A stretch of 64,000 bases of DNA from Shewanella donghaensis (lineage in GTDB: Bacteria > Pseudomonadota > Gammaproteobacteria > Enterobacterales > Shewanellaceae): assembly GCF_007567505.1 (NCBI RefSeq), contig NZ_CP041783.1, forward strand, positions 2,790,001-2,854,000. The letters are read 5' to 3'. Position 1 is the stretch's first letter, and every line of letters begins with the position of its first letter. The notes beneath the pieces were generated by a model that saw only the letters and a program-made list of their open reading frames with translations, did not search any database and was not told where the DNA came from. Below, piece after piece: positions 23,652-34,575 of the stretch. The position numbers and the translations under genes were made by a program.

Positions 23652-23728
23652 TGGTCGGTGATAGAGGATTCGAACCTCTGACCCTCTCGTCCCAAACGAG
23701 ATGCGCTACCGGGCTGCGCTAATCACCG
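23652..23728 (-). tRNA. tRNA-Pro (TGG), second copy
   Basis: A 77-nt cloverleaf on the minus strand with encoded CCA. It starts CGGTGATT and has the anticodon loop TTTGGGA (anticodon TGG) between TCTCG and CGAGA, and the T-arm motif GGTTCGAATCC. It is identical in sequence to the copy at 23851-23927 and is the last gene of the tRNA operon. Confidence 0.97.
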
Positions 23729-23850
23729 AGAAACTATTCTAGTTTTTAAAACTTAACTCTGTAACAAGTTGTTTATCGCGACTAAACCGCGTTACATTAA
23801 TCTATACGGTAGCTCGATTAAAATGGATCATAAATCAAACTACTTAAATT

Positions 23851-23927
23851 TGGTCGGTGATAGAGGATTCGAACCTCTGACCCTCTCGTCCCAAACGAGA
23901 TGCGCTACCGGGCTGCGCTAATCACCG
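23851..23927 (-). tRNA. tRNA-Pro (TGG), first copy
   Basis: A 77-nt tRNA with encoded CCA, identical base for base to the copy at 23652-23728. The two are 122 bases apart and are separated from tRNA-His by 37 bases. In E. coli the corresponding operon reads argX-hisR-leuT-proM; here no Leu tRNA is present between His and Pro. Confidence 0.97.
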
Positions 23928-23964
23928 AAATATTCTAAAGCATGTCCCCATTCAATGAATTGAA

Positions 23965-24041
23965 TGGGGTGACTGATGGGGCTCGAACCCACGACAACCG
24001 GAATCACAATCCGGGGCTCTACCAACTGAGCTACAATCACC
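23965..24041 (-). tRNA. tRNA-His (GTG)
   Basis: A 77-nt tRNA with CCA and the extra 5' G (position -1) typical of tRNA-His, pairing with the discriminator C. The anticodon loop is TTGTGAT (anticodon GTG), between CCGGA and TCCGG. Confidence 0.97.
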
Positions 24042-24081
24042 ACTGAACTTTCAATCTACACTAACAAGCAATACTACCGAA

Positions 24082-24158
24082 TGGTGCGCCCAGAAGGATT
24101 CGAACCTTCGGCCTTACCCTCCGGAGGGGTACGCTCTATCCAGCTGAGCTATGGGCGC
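24082..24158 (-). tRNA. tRNA-Arg (CCG)
   Basis: A 77-nt tRNA with encoded CCA. The acceptor stem is GCGCCCA/TGGGCGC, the anticodon loop is CTCCGGA (anticodon CCG) and the T arm is GGTTCGAATCC. It is the first gene of the minus-strand tRNA operon, directly behind its promoter. Confidence 0.97.
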
Positions 24159-24179
24159 TCGCCTTGGTTAGCGACGCAC

Positions 24180-24208
24180 ATAATAGGGATAAATCTGCAT
24201 AGAGTCCA
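24180..24208 (-). promoter_or_regulatory. Promoter of the tRNA operon
   Basis: Read on the minus strand: -35 TGGACT (24203-24208), a 17-bp spacer, -10 TATTAT (24180-24185), then a GC-rich stretch GTGCGTCGC. A GC-rich discriminator is typical of stringently controlled stable-RNA promoters. Confidence 0.65.
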
Positions 24209-24295
24209 CCTTTGTTTGCTTTTTTTTATCTGTTTGCCTAAGTTTTGATACATTTGAGATGTTTTTAAGCATTTTTCAATTTAAACTGAGATTAG

Positions 24296-24324
24296 TTCAC
24301 TTTAATAGTGAATTTTCATATACT
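24296..24324 (+). promoter_or_regulatory. Promoter with overlapping palindrome, upstream of the GAF-GGDEF gene
   Basis: The -35 TTCACT (24296-24301), a 17-bp spacer and -10 TATACT (24319-24324) precede the ATG at 24364 by 39 bases. TTCACT-TTAAT-AGTGAA (24296-24312) is a perfect 6-bp inverted repeat over the -35 box and spacer, a likely regulator-binding site. The regulator is unknown. Confidence 0.6.
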
Positions 24325-24363
24325 CAGATGTGGATATTTTTATGAAATGGATTACGGACTGCT

Positions 24364-27039
24364 ATGGAAAAGGGAACCTTCCCAGCTTTAAGCACAAACA
24401 ACATCAAACACCTTCAAAGAAGAGTGTCTAGACTAAGACGTTTGGCGACAAAGTATAAGCGCTCTGAAATAATACAAAATACTCTGCTTGAAATATCCAA
24501 CATCGCTACAGACGTAAAATCCCTTGACGCTTTTTACCATGGTGTGCACTCTCATCTTCAAAGCCTTCTTCATGCTGATAACTTCTTCATTGCATCATTG
24601 GATAACCAAACTGGCAGTATTAGCTTACCTTTTTTTGCTGATGAAAAAGATCCCCACCCTAGTGAGTTATACCCCGATGAAGAACTGTCATCATTACTAG
24701 AGCGAGGTATTACTGGTTATGTGCTCAAAACAGGCGATCCCTTATTATGTGATGAGCAAGCTTTCGAGCAACTAGTGCAGCAGGGAAAAATCGATGACTT
24801 AGGGTCGGCTTGTCTGCAATGGCTAGGTGTACCGATTAAGCAAAATAATACCGTCACTGGTGTACTTGTGGTGCAAAGTTACAGTAATGACATAATATAT
24901 GGCGAGTTAGAGCTCGAATTAATGGGCTTTATTTGCCATCATATTTCTGGTGTTATGGAGCGTCTTCGTCACCATGAAGAACTTGAAAGTGCCATTATTG
25001 AACGAACCAAAGAGCTCAGTACTGCTTACGAAAAAGTAAAACAAGAAGTACTGGTTCGCGTCAAAGCCGAAAAACTACAGGCGACACTCTTTCAAATAGC
25101 TGAATTATCTGCGTCTGACGTCAGTCAATCTGAGTTTTACCCGCAGATTCATCAGGTGATCAGTCAACTTATCCCTGCCGAAAATTGTTTTATCGCCTTA
25201 ATCAATAAAGCAACGGAAACAATATCCTTTCCCTTTTATGTTTCACAGATAAATACTGAACATCCCAAGCCTCGATCTCTACAGGATGGATTAACGGAAT
25301 ATATTCTTAAGCATAAGAAGCCGCTACTACTCAGTCAGCAAGATATTCTGTCTATGATTGCAAAGGGAGAAATATATGGCACCAACCCAGCATTAAACCA
25401 TACTCAAAATATGAAACAGTGGATTGGTATTCCATTATTTATTCATGGAGAAGTTGCTGGCGGTTTAACAATTTACAGCCTGACTGATAAAGATTCATTT
25501 GCCCTAAAAGATCTTGAAATCCTGACTTTTATTTCCCAACATATTGCCAATGCAATCGAGCGAAAATTTGCTGTAGAGCAACTTAAACGTAGCCATGAGT
25601 TACTGGAAGATAAAGTAGCAAAGCGCACACAAGCTATTGCAGAAATGAATAATAATTTGCAACGTCAAATTATGCAGCGTAAGAAAATTGAAGAACAATT
25701 AGTTTACGATGCCCAGCATGACAATTTAACCGGCTTACCTAATCGCGGCTTCTTTATGGAACGATTATCTCAAGCTGTGAAACATATTCGACGTCATAAG
25801 AATGAACAATGTGCATTATTGTTTATTGATTTAGATGGCTTTAAGAAGATCAATGATACTTGGGGTCATCTTAAAGGTGACAGGTTTTTAGTAGAAACCT
25901 CCAATAGGCTCAAAATATGTATTCGTAATAACGATACCCTTGCACGTTTAGGCGGTGATGAGTTTGTCATATTATTGGACTCTATTTCCCGAAAGCAAGA
26001 CGCCAAAGATGTCTGTGAACGGATCTTAAAAGCTATAGCTCAGCCTTTTTTAGTTGCCGAACAACAAGTCATTTCAGGCGCGAGCATTGGTGTGGCTTAT
26101 AGCAGTAAGACAGTCTGTGATAATAGTGAATCTATTTTACGTAATGCTGACACCGCTATGTATCAAGCCAAAGCAAAAGGCAAAGGTTGCTACGTAGTAT
26201 TTGAACCGCAAACAGATCACCATTTCAATCAAAAAGTGACTTTAGAGCAGGATTTTCAACAGGCGTTAGAACAAAACGATATTGCTATTACATTAGTCCC
26301 GATCGTCAATTTTGATGACAATAGTGTTATTGCTTATGAACCCAATTCATCTTGGCAGCACACAACTCATGGCGATATCAATCACCAACAACTACAAGAT
26401 ATCGCCAGTAAAACCCAAACCATCATGCTCTTTGATGATTACCTATTTAAATATATTGATCGCAACTATGCGGCATTATCAGAAAAGTTAGGCTTTGCAC
26501 CCAACATTCATATGTCACTATCAAGTAAACATATTAAGTTAAAATATGGTTTACGTAGTTTACGTAACACCATTAAAAATGCTCGAATATGCTCTAGTCA
26601 CTTATGGGTATTTTTTCACGAAAAAGCATTTGTTAAAGACAATAATAATCACATTACGGCCTTTGATTCTTTAGCTGAACTGGGGATAAATATCGGGATT
26701 GATGGATATGGTACAGGCTATAGTTCGTTAACTCATCTTAGCTTTTTACCGCTAAAAGCCCTTAAGTTAGATGCAGATATTAGTCAGCATTTACTCCATG
26801 AAAAACAACAGCGCCTTGCTACAGCGTATCGCCTCACGGCATCAACATTAGCGTTTGAAATATTTGCAGAGGGGGTTGATACCTTCGAGCAGAAAGAGAG
26901 TTTAATCAAGCAGGGTTATTTTCAAGGGCAGGGACAAGCTTTTAATTTGGATAATATTAAACTTGATAGCAAAAATATCGATAATAAAAATGACGTTCAA
27001 CCGAATGATGAACGCCACTTAGAAAATTCTACTTCTTAA
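24364..27039 (+). CDS. GAF-GAF-GGDEF diguanylate cyclase with degenerate EAL domain
   Basis: An 891-residue cytoplasmic protein with no membrane segments. Two GAF-like sensor domains (about 30-200 and 235-400) are joined by helical linkers. The GGDEF domain (about 455-610) has an intact active site [12 protein letters not shown] near 528 and an inhibitory I-site RNND five residues before it, so it should make c-di-GMP. The C-terminal EAL-like domain (about 620-870) has lost key residues: EAL reads YEP, DDFGTG reads DGYGTG, and AEGVE reads AEGVD. It probably lacks phosphodiesterase activity. It has its own promoter. The 3' end overlaps the convergent rep gene by 11 bases. It could feed c-di-GMP to BpfD, but only proximity suggests this. 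Confidence 0.88.
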   Translation: MEKGTFPALSTNNIKHLQRRVSRLRRLATKYKRSEIIQNTLLEISNIATDVKSLDAFYHGVHSHLQSLLHADNFFIASLDNQTGSISLPFFADEKDPHPSELYPDEELSSLLERGITGYVLKTGDPLLCDEQAFEQLVQQGKIDDLGSACLQWLGVPIKQNNTVTGVLVVQSYSNDIIYGELELELMGFICHHISGVMERLRHHEELESAIIERTKELSTAYEKVKQEVLVRVKAEKLQATLFQIAELSASDVSQSEFYPQIHQVISQLIPAENCFIALINKATETISFPFYVSQINTEHPKPRSLQDGLTEYILKHKKPLLLSQQDILSMIAKGEIYGTNPALNHTQNMKQWIGIPLFIHGEVAGGLTIYSLTDKDSFALKDLEILTFISQHIANAIERKFAVEQLKRSHELLEDKVAKRTQAIAEMNNNLQRQIMQRKKIEEQLVYDAQHDNLTGLPNRGFFMERLSQAVKHIRRHKNEQCALLFIDLDGFKKINDTWGHLKGDRFLVETSNRLKICIRNNDTLARLGGDEFVILLDSISRKQDAKDVCERILKAIAQPFLVAEQQVISGASIGVAYSSKTVCDNSESILRNADTAMYQAKAKGKGCYVVFEPQTDHHFNQKVTLEQDFQQALEQNDIAITLVPIVNFDDNSVIAYEPNSSWQHTTHGDINHQQLQDIASKTQTIMLFDDYLFKYIDRNYAALSEKLGFAPNIHMSLSSKHIKLKYGLRSLRNTIKNARICSSHLWVFFHEKAFVKDNNNHITAFDSLAELGINIGIDGYGTGYSSLTHLSFLPLKALKLDADISQHLLHEKQQRLATAYRLTASTLAFEIFAEGVDTFEQKESLIKQGYFQGQGQAFNLDNIKLDSKNIDNKNDVQPNDERHLENSTS

Positions 27040-29041
27040 ACATATCCCGTAAATTGGCGATATTGCTCTTACCTGTTTGTTGCCTTTCTTGCTCAGTTTG
27101 CTTTGGTTTACGGTTTTCCCAAATCAAGTCATCTTGAGGTAGTTCCATTAAAAATCGGCTCGGCTCACAGCGCATGGTTTCACCAAACTGACGACGCTCA
27201 CGGCACATAGTAAACCACAGTTCTTTCTGAGCACGAGTAATCCCTACATAAGCCAGTCGGCGCTCTTCATCGACATTGTCCTCATCAATACTTGATTGGT
27301 GTGGCAAGATGCGCTCTTCCGTTCCCACCATAAAGACAAACGGATATTCCAAGCCTTTTGATGCATGTAATGTCATCAGCTGAACTTGATCGCCACTTTC
27401 ATCTTCTTGGTTACGCTCCATCATATCTCTGAGCGTTAAACGTGTGACGACTTCTGGTAATGTCATCGGCTCATCAAGATCATCACCTTCAAGCATTTGA
27501 GTGACCCACTTATATAACTCAGAAATATTTTTCATTCGCATTTCAGCAGCCTTAGCGCTGGTGCTATTTTCATACAAATAGTCTTCGTAATTAATCTTAC
27601 GAATTAGCTGCTTAATCGCATCAACAGGTTCACCGCGGTTAGCAACTTCACCGGTATCAACAATGAATTTACCAAACTGATATAACGACGCCATTGCCGC
27701 AGGCGCTAAATGATGATTTAGCTCGGCTTGGAAAATAGCTTCAAATAACGAGATATGTTTTTCATTGGCATAATTGCCCAGACGCTCAAGCGAAGAAGGC
27801 CCGATGCCGCGTTTAGGTAAATTTACCACACGTAAAAAGGCATTATCATCGTCAGGGTTAACCACTAATCGCAAGTAAGCCATGATGTCTTTGATTTCTG
27901 CACGGGCGAAAAATGAAGTACCACCAGAAATTTTATAGGGAATACGGTTAGTCATTAACGCGCGTTCGAGTAACCGCGATTGATGGTTACCACGATACAG
28001 AATAGCGTAAGCACCAAATTGGGTACGGCCAACAAATTTATGACGAATAATCTCTGCCACAACTCGTTCAGCTTCTTGTTCTTCATTGGCTGCAAATAAC
28101 ACCCGTAACGGTTCACCGTAAGCAAGCTCACTGAATAAGGTTTTTTCGTACACATGGGGGTTATTGGCAATCAAGATATTAGCTGCACGTAAAATCCGCT
28201 GGCTAGAGCGATAGTTTTGTTCCAGCTTGATCAAACGCAATTGAGGGAAATCTTTGCCCAACAACACCAAATTTTGCGGTTTCGCACCACGCCATGAATA
28301 AATTGATTGATCGTCATCACCTACCACGGTAAATCGCGCTCGCTCGCCAACCAGCAGCTTCACCAGCTCATATTGGCTAGTATTGGTATCTTGGTATTCA
28401 TCCACCAGCAAATACTGAATACGCGTCTGCCAGCGAGTACGTACTTCTTCATTATGGCGTAGTAATAACGTCGGTAATAAAATCAGATCATCAAAATCAA
28501 GCGCATTATACGCTTTCATTTGTTGGGCATAGCGTTGATACAGCTTGGCAAACAATTGCGTTTGTTCGTCACCGCCACGTTTGAGCGCTTGATCAGGCAC
28601 CACTAAATCGCCTTTCCAGTTTGAAATGGCACTGGCGAGGGCTTTAATCAGATCTTTATCTTCTTCAAGCTCATCTTCTGTCAATTCTTTCAATAATGCG
28701 AACGTATCTTGATCGTCAAAAAGCGAAAATCCCGCCTTTAATCCCACCACTTTATACTCACGCTTTATAATTTCTAAGCCCAATGTATGGAAGGTTGAAA
28801 TCCATAAGCCACGGGCATCTTTTCGACCCATAGATTGCGAGACACGTTCTTTCATCTCACGAGCCGCTTTATTGGTAAAAGTCACTGCAGCAATATTGCG
28901 AGCTTTATAGCCACACTTTTCAACTAAGTAGGCAATCTTGTTAATAATAACCCGAGTCTTACCACTGCCTGCCCCAGCTAATACTAAGCAGGGTCCAGAG
29001 ACATAGTGAACGGCATCATTTTGCCCAGGATTTAACTTCAT
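27029..29041 (-). CDS. rep: ATP-dependent DNA helicase Rep
   Basis: A 670-residue superfamily 1 3'-5' helicase that clears proteins ahead of replication forks. The start [27 protein letters not shown] is typical, with Walker A AGAGSGKT at residues 22-29. Other motifs include [11 protein letters not shown] (Ia), LVDEYQDTN (II), [14 protein letters not shown] (III), [10 protein letters not shown] (IV), [16 protein letters not shown] (V) and [10 protein letters not shown] (VI). Length matches E. coli Rep (673). In E. coli rep is near ilvC and ilvY; here it is on the far side of ilvA. Confidence 0.96.
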   Translation of the reverse strand: MKLNPGQNDAVHYVSGPCLVLAGAGSGKTRVIINKIAYLVEKCGYKARNIAAVTFTNKAAREMKERVSQSMGRKDARGLWISTFHTLGLEIIKREYKVVGLKAGFSLFDDQDTFALLKELTEDELEEDKDLIKALASAISNWKGDLVVPDQALKRGGDEQTQLFAKLYQRYAQQMKAYNALDFDDLILLPTLLLRHNEEVRTRWQTRIQYLLVDEYQDTNTSQYELVKLLVGERARFTVVGDDDQSIYSWRGAKPQNLVLLGKDFPQLRLIKLEQNYRSSQRILRAANILIANNPHVYEKTLFSELAYGEPLRVLFAANEEQEAERVVAEIIRHKFVGRTQFGAYAILYRGNHQSRLLERALMTNRIPYKISGGTSFFARAEIKDIMAYLRLVVNPDDDNAFLRVVNLPKRGIGPSSLERLGNYANEKHISLFEAIFQAELNHHLAPAAMASLYQFGKFIVDTGEVANRGEPVDAIKQLIRKINYEDYLYENSTSAKAAEMRMKNISELYKWVTQMLEGDDLDEPMTLPEVVTRLTLRDMMERNQEDESGDQVQLMTLHASKGLEYPFVFMVGTEERILPHQSSIDEDNVDEERRLAYVGITRAQKELWFTMCRERRQFGETMRCEPSRFLMELPQDDLIWENRKPKQTEQERQQTGKSNIANLRDMFKK

Positions 29042-29252
29042 GCTGACTAGATTACCAATAACGAAAATAAAGGATCGTGATCATACCAGAAACCAATCCT
29101 CTTCCAGAAAATAATTCGATCGAAAATGCATTTGCGATCGTAATCATAAAAGTGCTGTTTTGATTGGCTAACTGCGGTGTTTGCTTTGGAAAAGTACGCA
29201 GGCTCAGGTACAATCAGTTTAATTAACAGCTAATTTTAATATGGAATTGATA

Positions 29253-29504
29253 ATGATTAATCCTAAAAAACTTGAAGAAGTTGCCAAGCAACTGAGTGAA
29301 AATCTTCCTAGCGGCGTGAAGCAATTCGCTGGTGAATTTGAAGAACGTTCAAAGCAGATTTTACAAAACCAATTAATGAAATTAGATGTTGTTTCTCGCG
29401 AAGAATTTGACGTTCAGCAACACGTGCTATTAAAAACCCGCGAAAAACTTGAAGCGCTGCAAGCTCAAGTAGAAGAGTTAGAAAAAAAATTCTCAGCTGA
29501 ATAA
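29253..29504 (+). CDS. ubiK: Ubiquinone biosynthesis accessory factor UbiK (BMFP family)
   Basis: An 83-residue protein from the ATG at 29253 (MINPKKLEEVAKQL). An ATG 12 bases upstream would add MELI but aligns less well with E. coli UbiK, which starts MIDPKK. GGA at 29244 is suitably placed for the 29253 start. The core LDVVSREEFDVQ and a C-terminal coiled coil (REKLEALQAQVEELEKKF) are diagnostic. UbiK assists UbiJ in aerobic ubiquinone synthesis. It is followed by a bidirectional terminator. Confidence 0.9.
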   Translation: MINPKKLEEVAKQLSENLPSGVKQFAGEFEERSKQILQNQLMKLDVVSREEFDVQQHVLLKTREKLEALQAQVEELEKKFSAE

Positions 29505-29542
29505 TCGGTTTGCTTGTACTCAATAAACATGAGTAATTAGAC

Positions 29543-29575
29543 AAAAAAATGGCATCCAATTGGATGCCATTTTTG
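29543..29575. terminator. Bidirectional terminator between ubiK and the aminotransferase gene
   Basis: A perfect palindrome built on ATGGCATCCA/TGGATGCCAT, flanked by an A-run on the left and a T-run on the right. It serves ubiK (+) and the convergent aminotransferase (-). Confidence 0.88.
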
Positions 29576-29629
29576 TATTAAATTTTATATTAAGTACGCA
29601 ACTTTATTCGCGCATTGATTTGAAAATGC

Positions 29630-30784
29630 TTAATTTAACACTTCTTCTAATGCACGTAGGCACAGTGCCACATTCTCACGTCTTGCAGCATAACCCATTA
29701 AGCCAATACGCCATGCTTTACCGGCTAATGCGCCAAGGCCAGCACCGATTTCTAGGTTATAATTTTCGAGCAACTGTTTACGCACTGAAGCATCATCAAC
29801 GCCTTCAGGGATAAACACCGCATTAAGCTGCGGTAAACGGCACGCTTCATCAACAACAAAGGTTAACCCTAGTTTTTCAAGCCCTGCGCGTAATAACTGG
29901 TGCATGTCAGCGTGACGTTGCCATGCGTTTTCTAAACCTTCGTTCGCCAAAATTCGTAATGACTCATGTAATGCATATAAAGCATTCACTGGCGCAGTAT
30001 GATGATAGCTACGCTTACCGCCACTGTCTTTACTGCCCCAATAACCCATAACTAATGTTTGATCGAGAAACCAACTTTGTACTGGTGTTTTACGCTGCTT
30101 CAATTTTTCAACCGCTTTGGCTGAAAAAGAAACTGGCGAAATCCCAGGTACGCAAGATAAACACTTTTGGCTACCAGAATAAATGGCATCAATGCCCCAA
30201 TCATCCACTCGTAGCTCAACGCCACCCAGTGATGTCACCGCATCGACAATGCTTAAGCAATCATGTTGTTGTGCCAATGCACACAAACTCTTGGCATCAG
30301 ATACGGCGCCTGTAGAGGTTTCTGCATGGACAAAGGCTAAGAATTTGGCATCAGGGTTGGCTTGCAGCGCTGCTTCTACCGCTGATACTGAAACAGGTTC
30401 ACCCCATTCGTTATCAACCACAATCGCAGTAGCGCCGACGCGCTCAACATTTTGGCGCATACGTTCGCCAAACACCCCGTTACGGCACACGATGACTTTT
30501 TCACCGGGCTCGACAAGGTTTACAAAACAGGTTTCCATACCGGCACTACCGGGTGCGGATACAGCAAGCGTCATTTCATTTTCTGTTTGAAATGCGTATT
30601 GAATCAGTGCTTTTAGTTCATCCATCATCCCAACAAATAACGGGTCTAAATGACCGATAGTCGGTTTAGCTTGTGCAGCAAGTACTTCTGGATAGACGTC
30701 GGAAGGCCCAGGTCCCATCAGTATGCGACGAGGTGGATTAAAAGCATTAATTTTTGATACAACGTTAGATGGTACAGATAACAT
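29630..30784 (-). CDS. Class V aminotransferase (serine-pyruvate / alanine-glyoxylate type)
   Basis: A 384-residue PLP enzyme from the ATG at 30784, with AAGGAG six bases upstream; a TTG one codon earlier is not needed. The N-terminal RRILMGPGPSDVYPEVL and GHLDPLFVGMMDEL are typical of the alanine-glyoxylate/serine-pyruvate family. The PLP region includes SIVDAVTSLGGVEL and YSGSQKCLSCVPG, where Lys is the likely Schiff-base residue. It probably converts glyoxylate with Ala or Ser; substrate preference cannot be read from sequence. It appears monocistronic. Confidence 0.88.
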   Translation of the reverse strand: MLSVPSNVVSKINAFNPPRRILMGPGPSDVYPEVLAAQAKPTIGHLDPLFVGMMDELKALIQYAFQTENEMTLAVSAPGSAGMETCFVNLVEPGEKVIVCRNGVFGERMRQNVERVGATAIVVDNEWGEPVSVSAVEAALQANPDAKFLAFVHAETSTGAVSDAKSLCALAQQHDCLSIVDAVTSLGGVELRVDDWGIDAIYSGSQKCLSCVPGISPVSFSAKAVEKLKQRKTPVQSWFLDQTLVMGYWGSKDSGGKRSYHHTAPVNALYALHESLRILANEGLENAWQRHADMHQLLRAGLEKLGLTFVVDEACRLPQLNAVFIPEGVDDASVRKQLLENYNLEIGAGLGALAGKAWRIGLMGYAARRENVALCLRALEEVLN

Positions 30785-31040
30785 CAAAGTCTCCTTGGCT
30801 CGAGGTCTAGTTAGTAATAGCTCAATGAAACCTACATTTTTTAATTGTTTTTATGCCACCGAATATCATTTCGTTTGTGGCTGCCGTTAAAAGGCTGAAG
30901 TGACAATAACACACAGATAACGACAAAATCGCTATCTGCATGAAATTTATTCGAATTAATACCTAAGCTAGATAGATAAAAAGCTAAGTCGGTGAGTAAC
31001 TCAATAGTTGAATTACGCTTTCTCTAAACTGAGATTTAGC

Positions 31041-32714
31041 TTACTGACCTGATTGTAAAAATAATTTATAGGCAGGGCTTTGAGTTTCTTCTTGATACAC
31101 AAAACCTAAATCCGTTAAGAATTGAGCAAACGCTGCATCATCAGTCTTTGGCACTTCAAAAGCGGCCAACACCCGGCCGAAAGCGGCGCCGTGATTTCGA
31201 TAATGAAACAAGCTGATATTCCATTGGCTTTGTAACGTAGTTAAGAACTTCAATAGTGCACCGGGGTGCTCAGGGAACTCGAAACTGAATAACCTTTCAT
31301 CTAATGGTTCAGGAGGGTGGCCACCCACCATATAGCGAACATGCAATTTAGCCGTTTCATCATGGGAAAGATCTTGTACTTCAAATCCTTCCGATTCAAG
31401 ATTCGCGATAATGCCAGCGAGTTCTTCTTGGCCGCCACTTAACCGAATGCCAGCAAATACCACGGCACTTTTACGGCTACTGAAACGATAATTAAACTCG
31501 GTCATTGCCCGCTTTTCGAGTAACTCACAAAAGCGTAAAAAACTCCCTGGTCGTTCAGGCACTTTAACCGCTAAAACCGCTTCTTTTTGCTCACCAAGTT
31601 CACAGCGCTCAGATACATACCGAAGACTGTGAAAATTCACATTGGCACCAGACAAAATAGATGCGACTTTTAATGGTCGACTTAGCGACTCGTCACCGTC
31701 TAACTGTTGCAGATACTTCTTTAGTCCCGCTGTGGATAATGCCCCAGCAGGTTCGGCAATAGCGCGAGTATCTTCAAAAATATCTTTAACTGCTGCGCAA
31801 ATTTCATCAGACGTAACAGTGACAACATCATCAACATATTCTTTAGCGACTTTAAAAGGTTCTTCACCGATACGTTTAACGGCTACGCCATCAGCAAATA
31901 AACCCACTTGAGCCAAGGTTACTGGCTCACCTGCATCTAATGCAGCTTTTAAACAGGCTGCATCTTCAGGCTCAACACCAATAATCTTTACCCGTGGCAT
32001 CACCGCTTTGTAATAAGCTGCAATACCCGCAATTAATCCGCCGCCGCCAACAGGGACAAATACCACATCAAGATCTCGCTGCTGTTGCAACATTTCTTGA
32101 GCGATGGTGCCTTGGCCTGCAATAACATGCTCATCATCAAATGGCGCAATATACATGCGCCCTTCTGTTGCTGCTAAATGTTTAGCATGATCGTTTGCTT
32201 GATCAAACGCTTGGCCGAATAACACCACATTGCCGCCTAAACGCCTAACGGCATCGACTTTAATTTCGGGGGTCGTTTCAGGCATCACGATAACAGCACT
32301 AATGCCTTTAACCGCTGCTGACATCGCCACGCCTTGAGCATGATTACCCGCTGATGCACACACCACACCTTTTTGGCTTTGCGTATCAGATAAACTGTTG
32401 ATGCAGTTATAGGCACCACGCAGTTTAAATGAATGTACCGGCTGCATATCTTCACGCTTCAAATACACCTGGCAATCTAAGCGAGCTGACAATTTTTTCA
32501 TTTCGCTTAAGGGCGTCACCTTTGCCACATCATAAACCGATGACAATAAGGTTTTCTGTAAATACTTCTGTGCTAAAGACATAGGTGCCACATCCAATTT
32601 TGTTGCTGAAACTCGTGTACGTTTTGCTTGCGTCGATGACACTAGCGGGTCTGTAATTCCCTTTGGTGTCGCTCGTTTTGGTGTAGCATGAAGCACAGCT
32701 GCTTGAGCGGGCAT
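31041..32714 (-). CDS. ilvA: Threonine dehydratase, biosynthetic
   Basis: Deaminates threonine to 2-oxobutanoate, the first step specific to isoleucine. It has 557 residues from the ATG at 32714, two bases below the ilvD stop; GGAGG in the end of ilvD is its ribosome site. The PLP lysine is in SFKLRGAYN, the glycine loop is GGGGLIAG, and two ACT-like regulatory domains (about 380-550) bind Ile/Val. The N-terminus is about 40 residues longer than the E. coli enzyme and Thr/Ala/Lys-rich; an internal ATG at 32582 (MSLAQKYLQ) would remove it but has a weaker ribosome site. It is the last gene of the ilvGMEDA operon. Confidence 0.95.
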   Translation of the reverse strand: MPAQAAVLHATPKRATPKGITDPLVSSTQAKRTRVSATKLDVAPMSLAQKYLQKTLLSSVYDVAKVTPLSEMKKLSARLDCQVYLKREDMQPVHSFKLRGAYNCINSLSDTQSQKGVVCASAGNHAQGVAMSAAVKGISAVIVMPETTPEIKVDAVRRLGGNVVLFGQAFDQANDHAKHLAATEGRMYIAPFDDEHVIAGQGTIAQEMLQQQRDLDVVFVPVGGGGLIAGIAAYYKAVMPRVKIIGVEPEDAACLKAALDAGEPVTLAQVGLFADGVAVKRIGEEPFKVAKEYVDDVVTVTSDEICAAVKDIFEDTRAIAEPAGALSTAGLKKYLQQLDGDESLSRPLKVASILSGANVNFHSLRYVSERCELGEQKEAVLAVKVPERPGSFLRFCELLEKRAMTEFNYRFSSRKSAVVFAGIRLSGGQEELAGIIANLESEGFEVQDLSHDETAKLHVRYMVGGHPPEPLDERLFSFEFPEHPGALLKFLTTLQSQWNISLFHYRNHGAAFGRVLAAFEVPKTDDAAFAQFLTDLGFVYQEETQSPAYKLFLQSGQ

Positions 32715-32715
32715 A

Positions 32716-34575
32716 TTATCCCTCCAGCATACTTCTATCACGTATCGCGCCTTTGTCAGCGCTGGTTGCTAATAAAGCATAAGCCTTAAGCGCAAGTGAT
32801 ACATATCGCTCGCGAGAAACGGGTTTCCACGCTAATGGACCTTTGGCATCCATCGCCTTACGGCGACGTTCAAGCTCGCTATCTGATACTGCGAGTTTGA
32901 TGGTGCGGGAAGGAATATCAATTTCAATAGTATCGCCGGTTTCAACTAAGCCAATGGTGCCACCCGCTGCGGCTTCAGGTGAAACATGACCAATTGATAA
33001 TCCTGACGTACCACCAGAGAAACGACCATCAGTAATCAATGCACATGCCTTACCTAACCCACGAGATTTAAGGTAAGTAGTTGGGTAAAGCATTTCTTGC
33101 ATACCCGGGCCGCCTTTAGGGCCTTCATAGCGAATAACCACCACTTCACCAGCAACCACTTCACCACCCAAAATACCGCTAACCGCATCATCTTGGCTTT
33201 CGTATATACGAGCTGTACCCACAAAGGTCAGGTTTTCTTCATCGACACCGGCCGTTTTTACAATACAGCCATTTTCAGCCACATTGCCTGAAAGTACCGC
33301 TAAGCCGCCTTCTTGGCTAAAGGCATTTTCGCGGGTACGAATACAACCTTCTTTACGGTCATCATCAACACTGTCCCAATAGCAATCTTGGCTAAAGGCA
33401 GTTTGCGTTGGAATACCTGCTGGCCCAGCGCTGTAAAAACGTCGCACTGCTTCATCTTTCGTTTGAACAATATCGTATTTAGCCAATACTGATTTTAAAT
33501 TGCCGCCATTATCCGCCGCCACATGCGGTACGTCGGTATGCAGTAAACCCGCGCGGTCAAGTTCACCTAGAATACCCATCACGCCACCAGCACGATGCAC
33601 ATCTTCCATATGATACTTTGGCGTTGAAGGCGCGACTTTACAAAGGTGCGGCACCAGACGTGACATTCTATCGATATCAGCCATAGTGAAGTCGACTTCA
33701 CCTTCTTGCGCTGCAGCAATAAGATGCAATACGGTATTTGATGAACCGCCCATGGCAATATCAAGTGCCATGGCATTTTCAAACGCTTTAAAAGAGGCGA
33801 TATTACGCGGCAGAACACTGTCATCATCATCACGATAATAACGTGTGGCGATATCCATGATGCGTGTGCCTGCTTCTAAAAATAAGTTACGACGCGCGGC
33901 ATGAGTCGCTAATAAAGAACCATTGCCAGGTAGTGATAAACCTAATGCTTCTGTTAAACAGTTCATTGAGTTGGCAGTGAACATACCAGAGCAAGAGCCA
34001 CATGTAGGGCAAGCACTGCGTTCAATCTGCTTACTGTCTTCATCACTCACATTGGTATCAGCGCCGGCAACCATTGCATCGACTAAATCAAGTTTGATAA
34101 TTTTATCTGAAAGCTTGGTTTTACCCGCTTCCATTGGGCCGCCAGAAACAAATATCACTGGGATATTGAGCCTTAGCGCTGCCATCAACATGCCAGGAGT
34201 AATTTTATCGCAGTTAGAAATACACACTAATGCATCAGCACAATGCGCATTCACCATGTATTCAACACTGTCAGCAATCAGTTCACGTGACGGTAAGCTG
34301 TAAAGCATGCCGCCATGACCCATTGCGATACCATCATCGACTGCGATGGTGTTAAATTCTTTTGCAATACCACCCGCTTCTTCAATTGCGCCAGCAACCA
34401 ATTGGCCCATGTCTTTTAAATGAACATGCCCTGGTACGAACTGAGTGAACGAGTTAGAGATGGCAATAATTGGCTTACCAAAGTCAGTTTCTTTTACACC
34501 TGTGGCGCGCCAAAGGGCACGTGCGCCAGCCATGTTGCGACCTTCGGTACTTGTTGCTGAGCGTAATTTAGGCAT
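32716..34575 (-). CDS. ilvD: Dihydroxy-acid dehydratase
   Basis: A 619-residue iron-sulfur enzyme dehydrating the dihydroxy acids to the 2-oxo acids of Ile and Val. Cluster cysteines are seen in [10 protein letters not shown] and [11 protein letters not shown]. Substrate-site features include [20 protein letters not shown] near the C-terminus. The length equals E. coli IlvD (616). The start [21 protein letters not shown] is conserved, with AAGGA upstream. The ilvA ATG follows after one base. Confidence 0.97.
   Translation of the reverse strand: MPKLRSATSTEGRNMAGARALWRATGVKETDFGKPIIAISNSFTQFVPGHVHLKDMGQLVAGAIEEAGGIAKEFNTIAVDDGIAMGHGGMLYSLPSRELIADSVEYMVNAHCADALVCISNCDKITPGMLMAALRLNIPVIFVSGGPMEAGKTKLSDKIIKLDLVDAMVAGADTNVSDEDSKQIERSACPTCGSCSGMFTANSMNCLTEALGLSLPGNGSLLATHAARRNLFLEAGTRIMDIATRYYRDDDDSVLPRNIASFKAFENAMALDIAMGGSSNTVLHLIAAAQEGEVDFTMADIDRMSRLVPHLCKVAPSTPKYHMEDVHRAGGVMGILGELDRAGLLHTDVPHVAADNGGNLKSVLAKYDIVQTKDEAVRRFYSAGPAGIPTQTAFSQDCYWDSVDDDRKEGCIRTRENAFSQEGGLAVLSGNVAENGCIVKTAGVDEENLTFVGTARIYESQDDAVSGILGGEVVAGEVVVIRYEGPKGGPGMQEMLYPTTYLKSRGLGKACALITDGRFSGGTSGLSIGHVSPEAAAGGTIGLVETGDTIEIDIPSRTIKLAVSDSELERRRKAMDAKGPLAWKPVSRERYVSLALKAYALLATSADKGAIRDRSMLEG

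Noticed and set aside
29060-29150. GATC-rich direct repeats upstream of rep as a possible replication origin
   Set aside because: Only a few GATC sites and no DnaA boxes were seen; too little to support an origin.
29560-29814. + strand open frame over the 3' end of the aminotransferase gene
   Set aside because: It starts within the terminator, has no ribosome site and lies opposite a well-supported gene.
30183-30590. + strand 135-codon frame antisense to the aminotransferase
   Set aside because: Ser/Thr-rich shadow of the opposite coding strand with no recognised motif.
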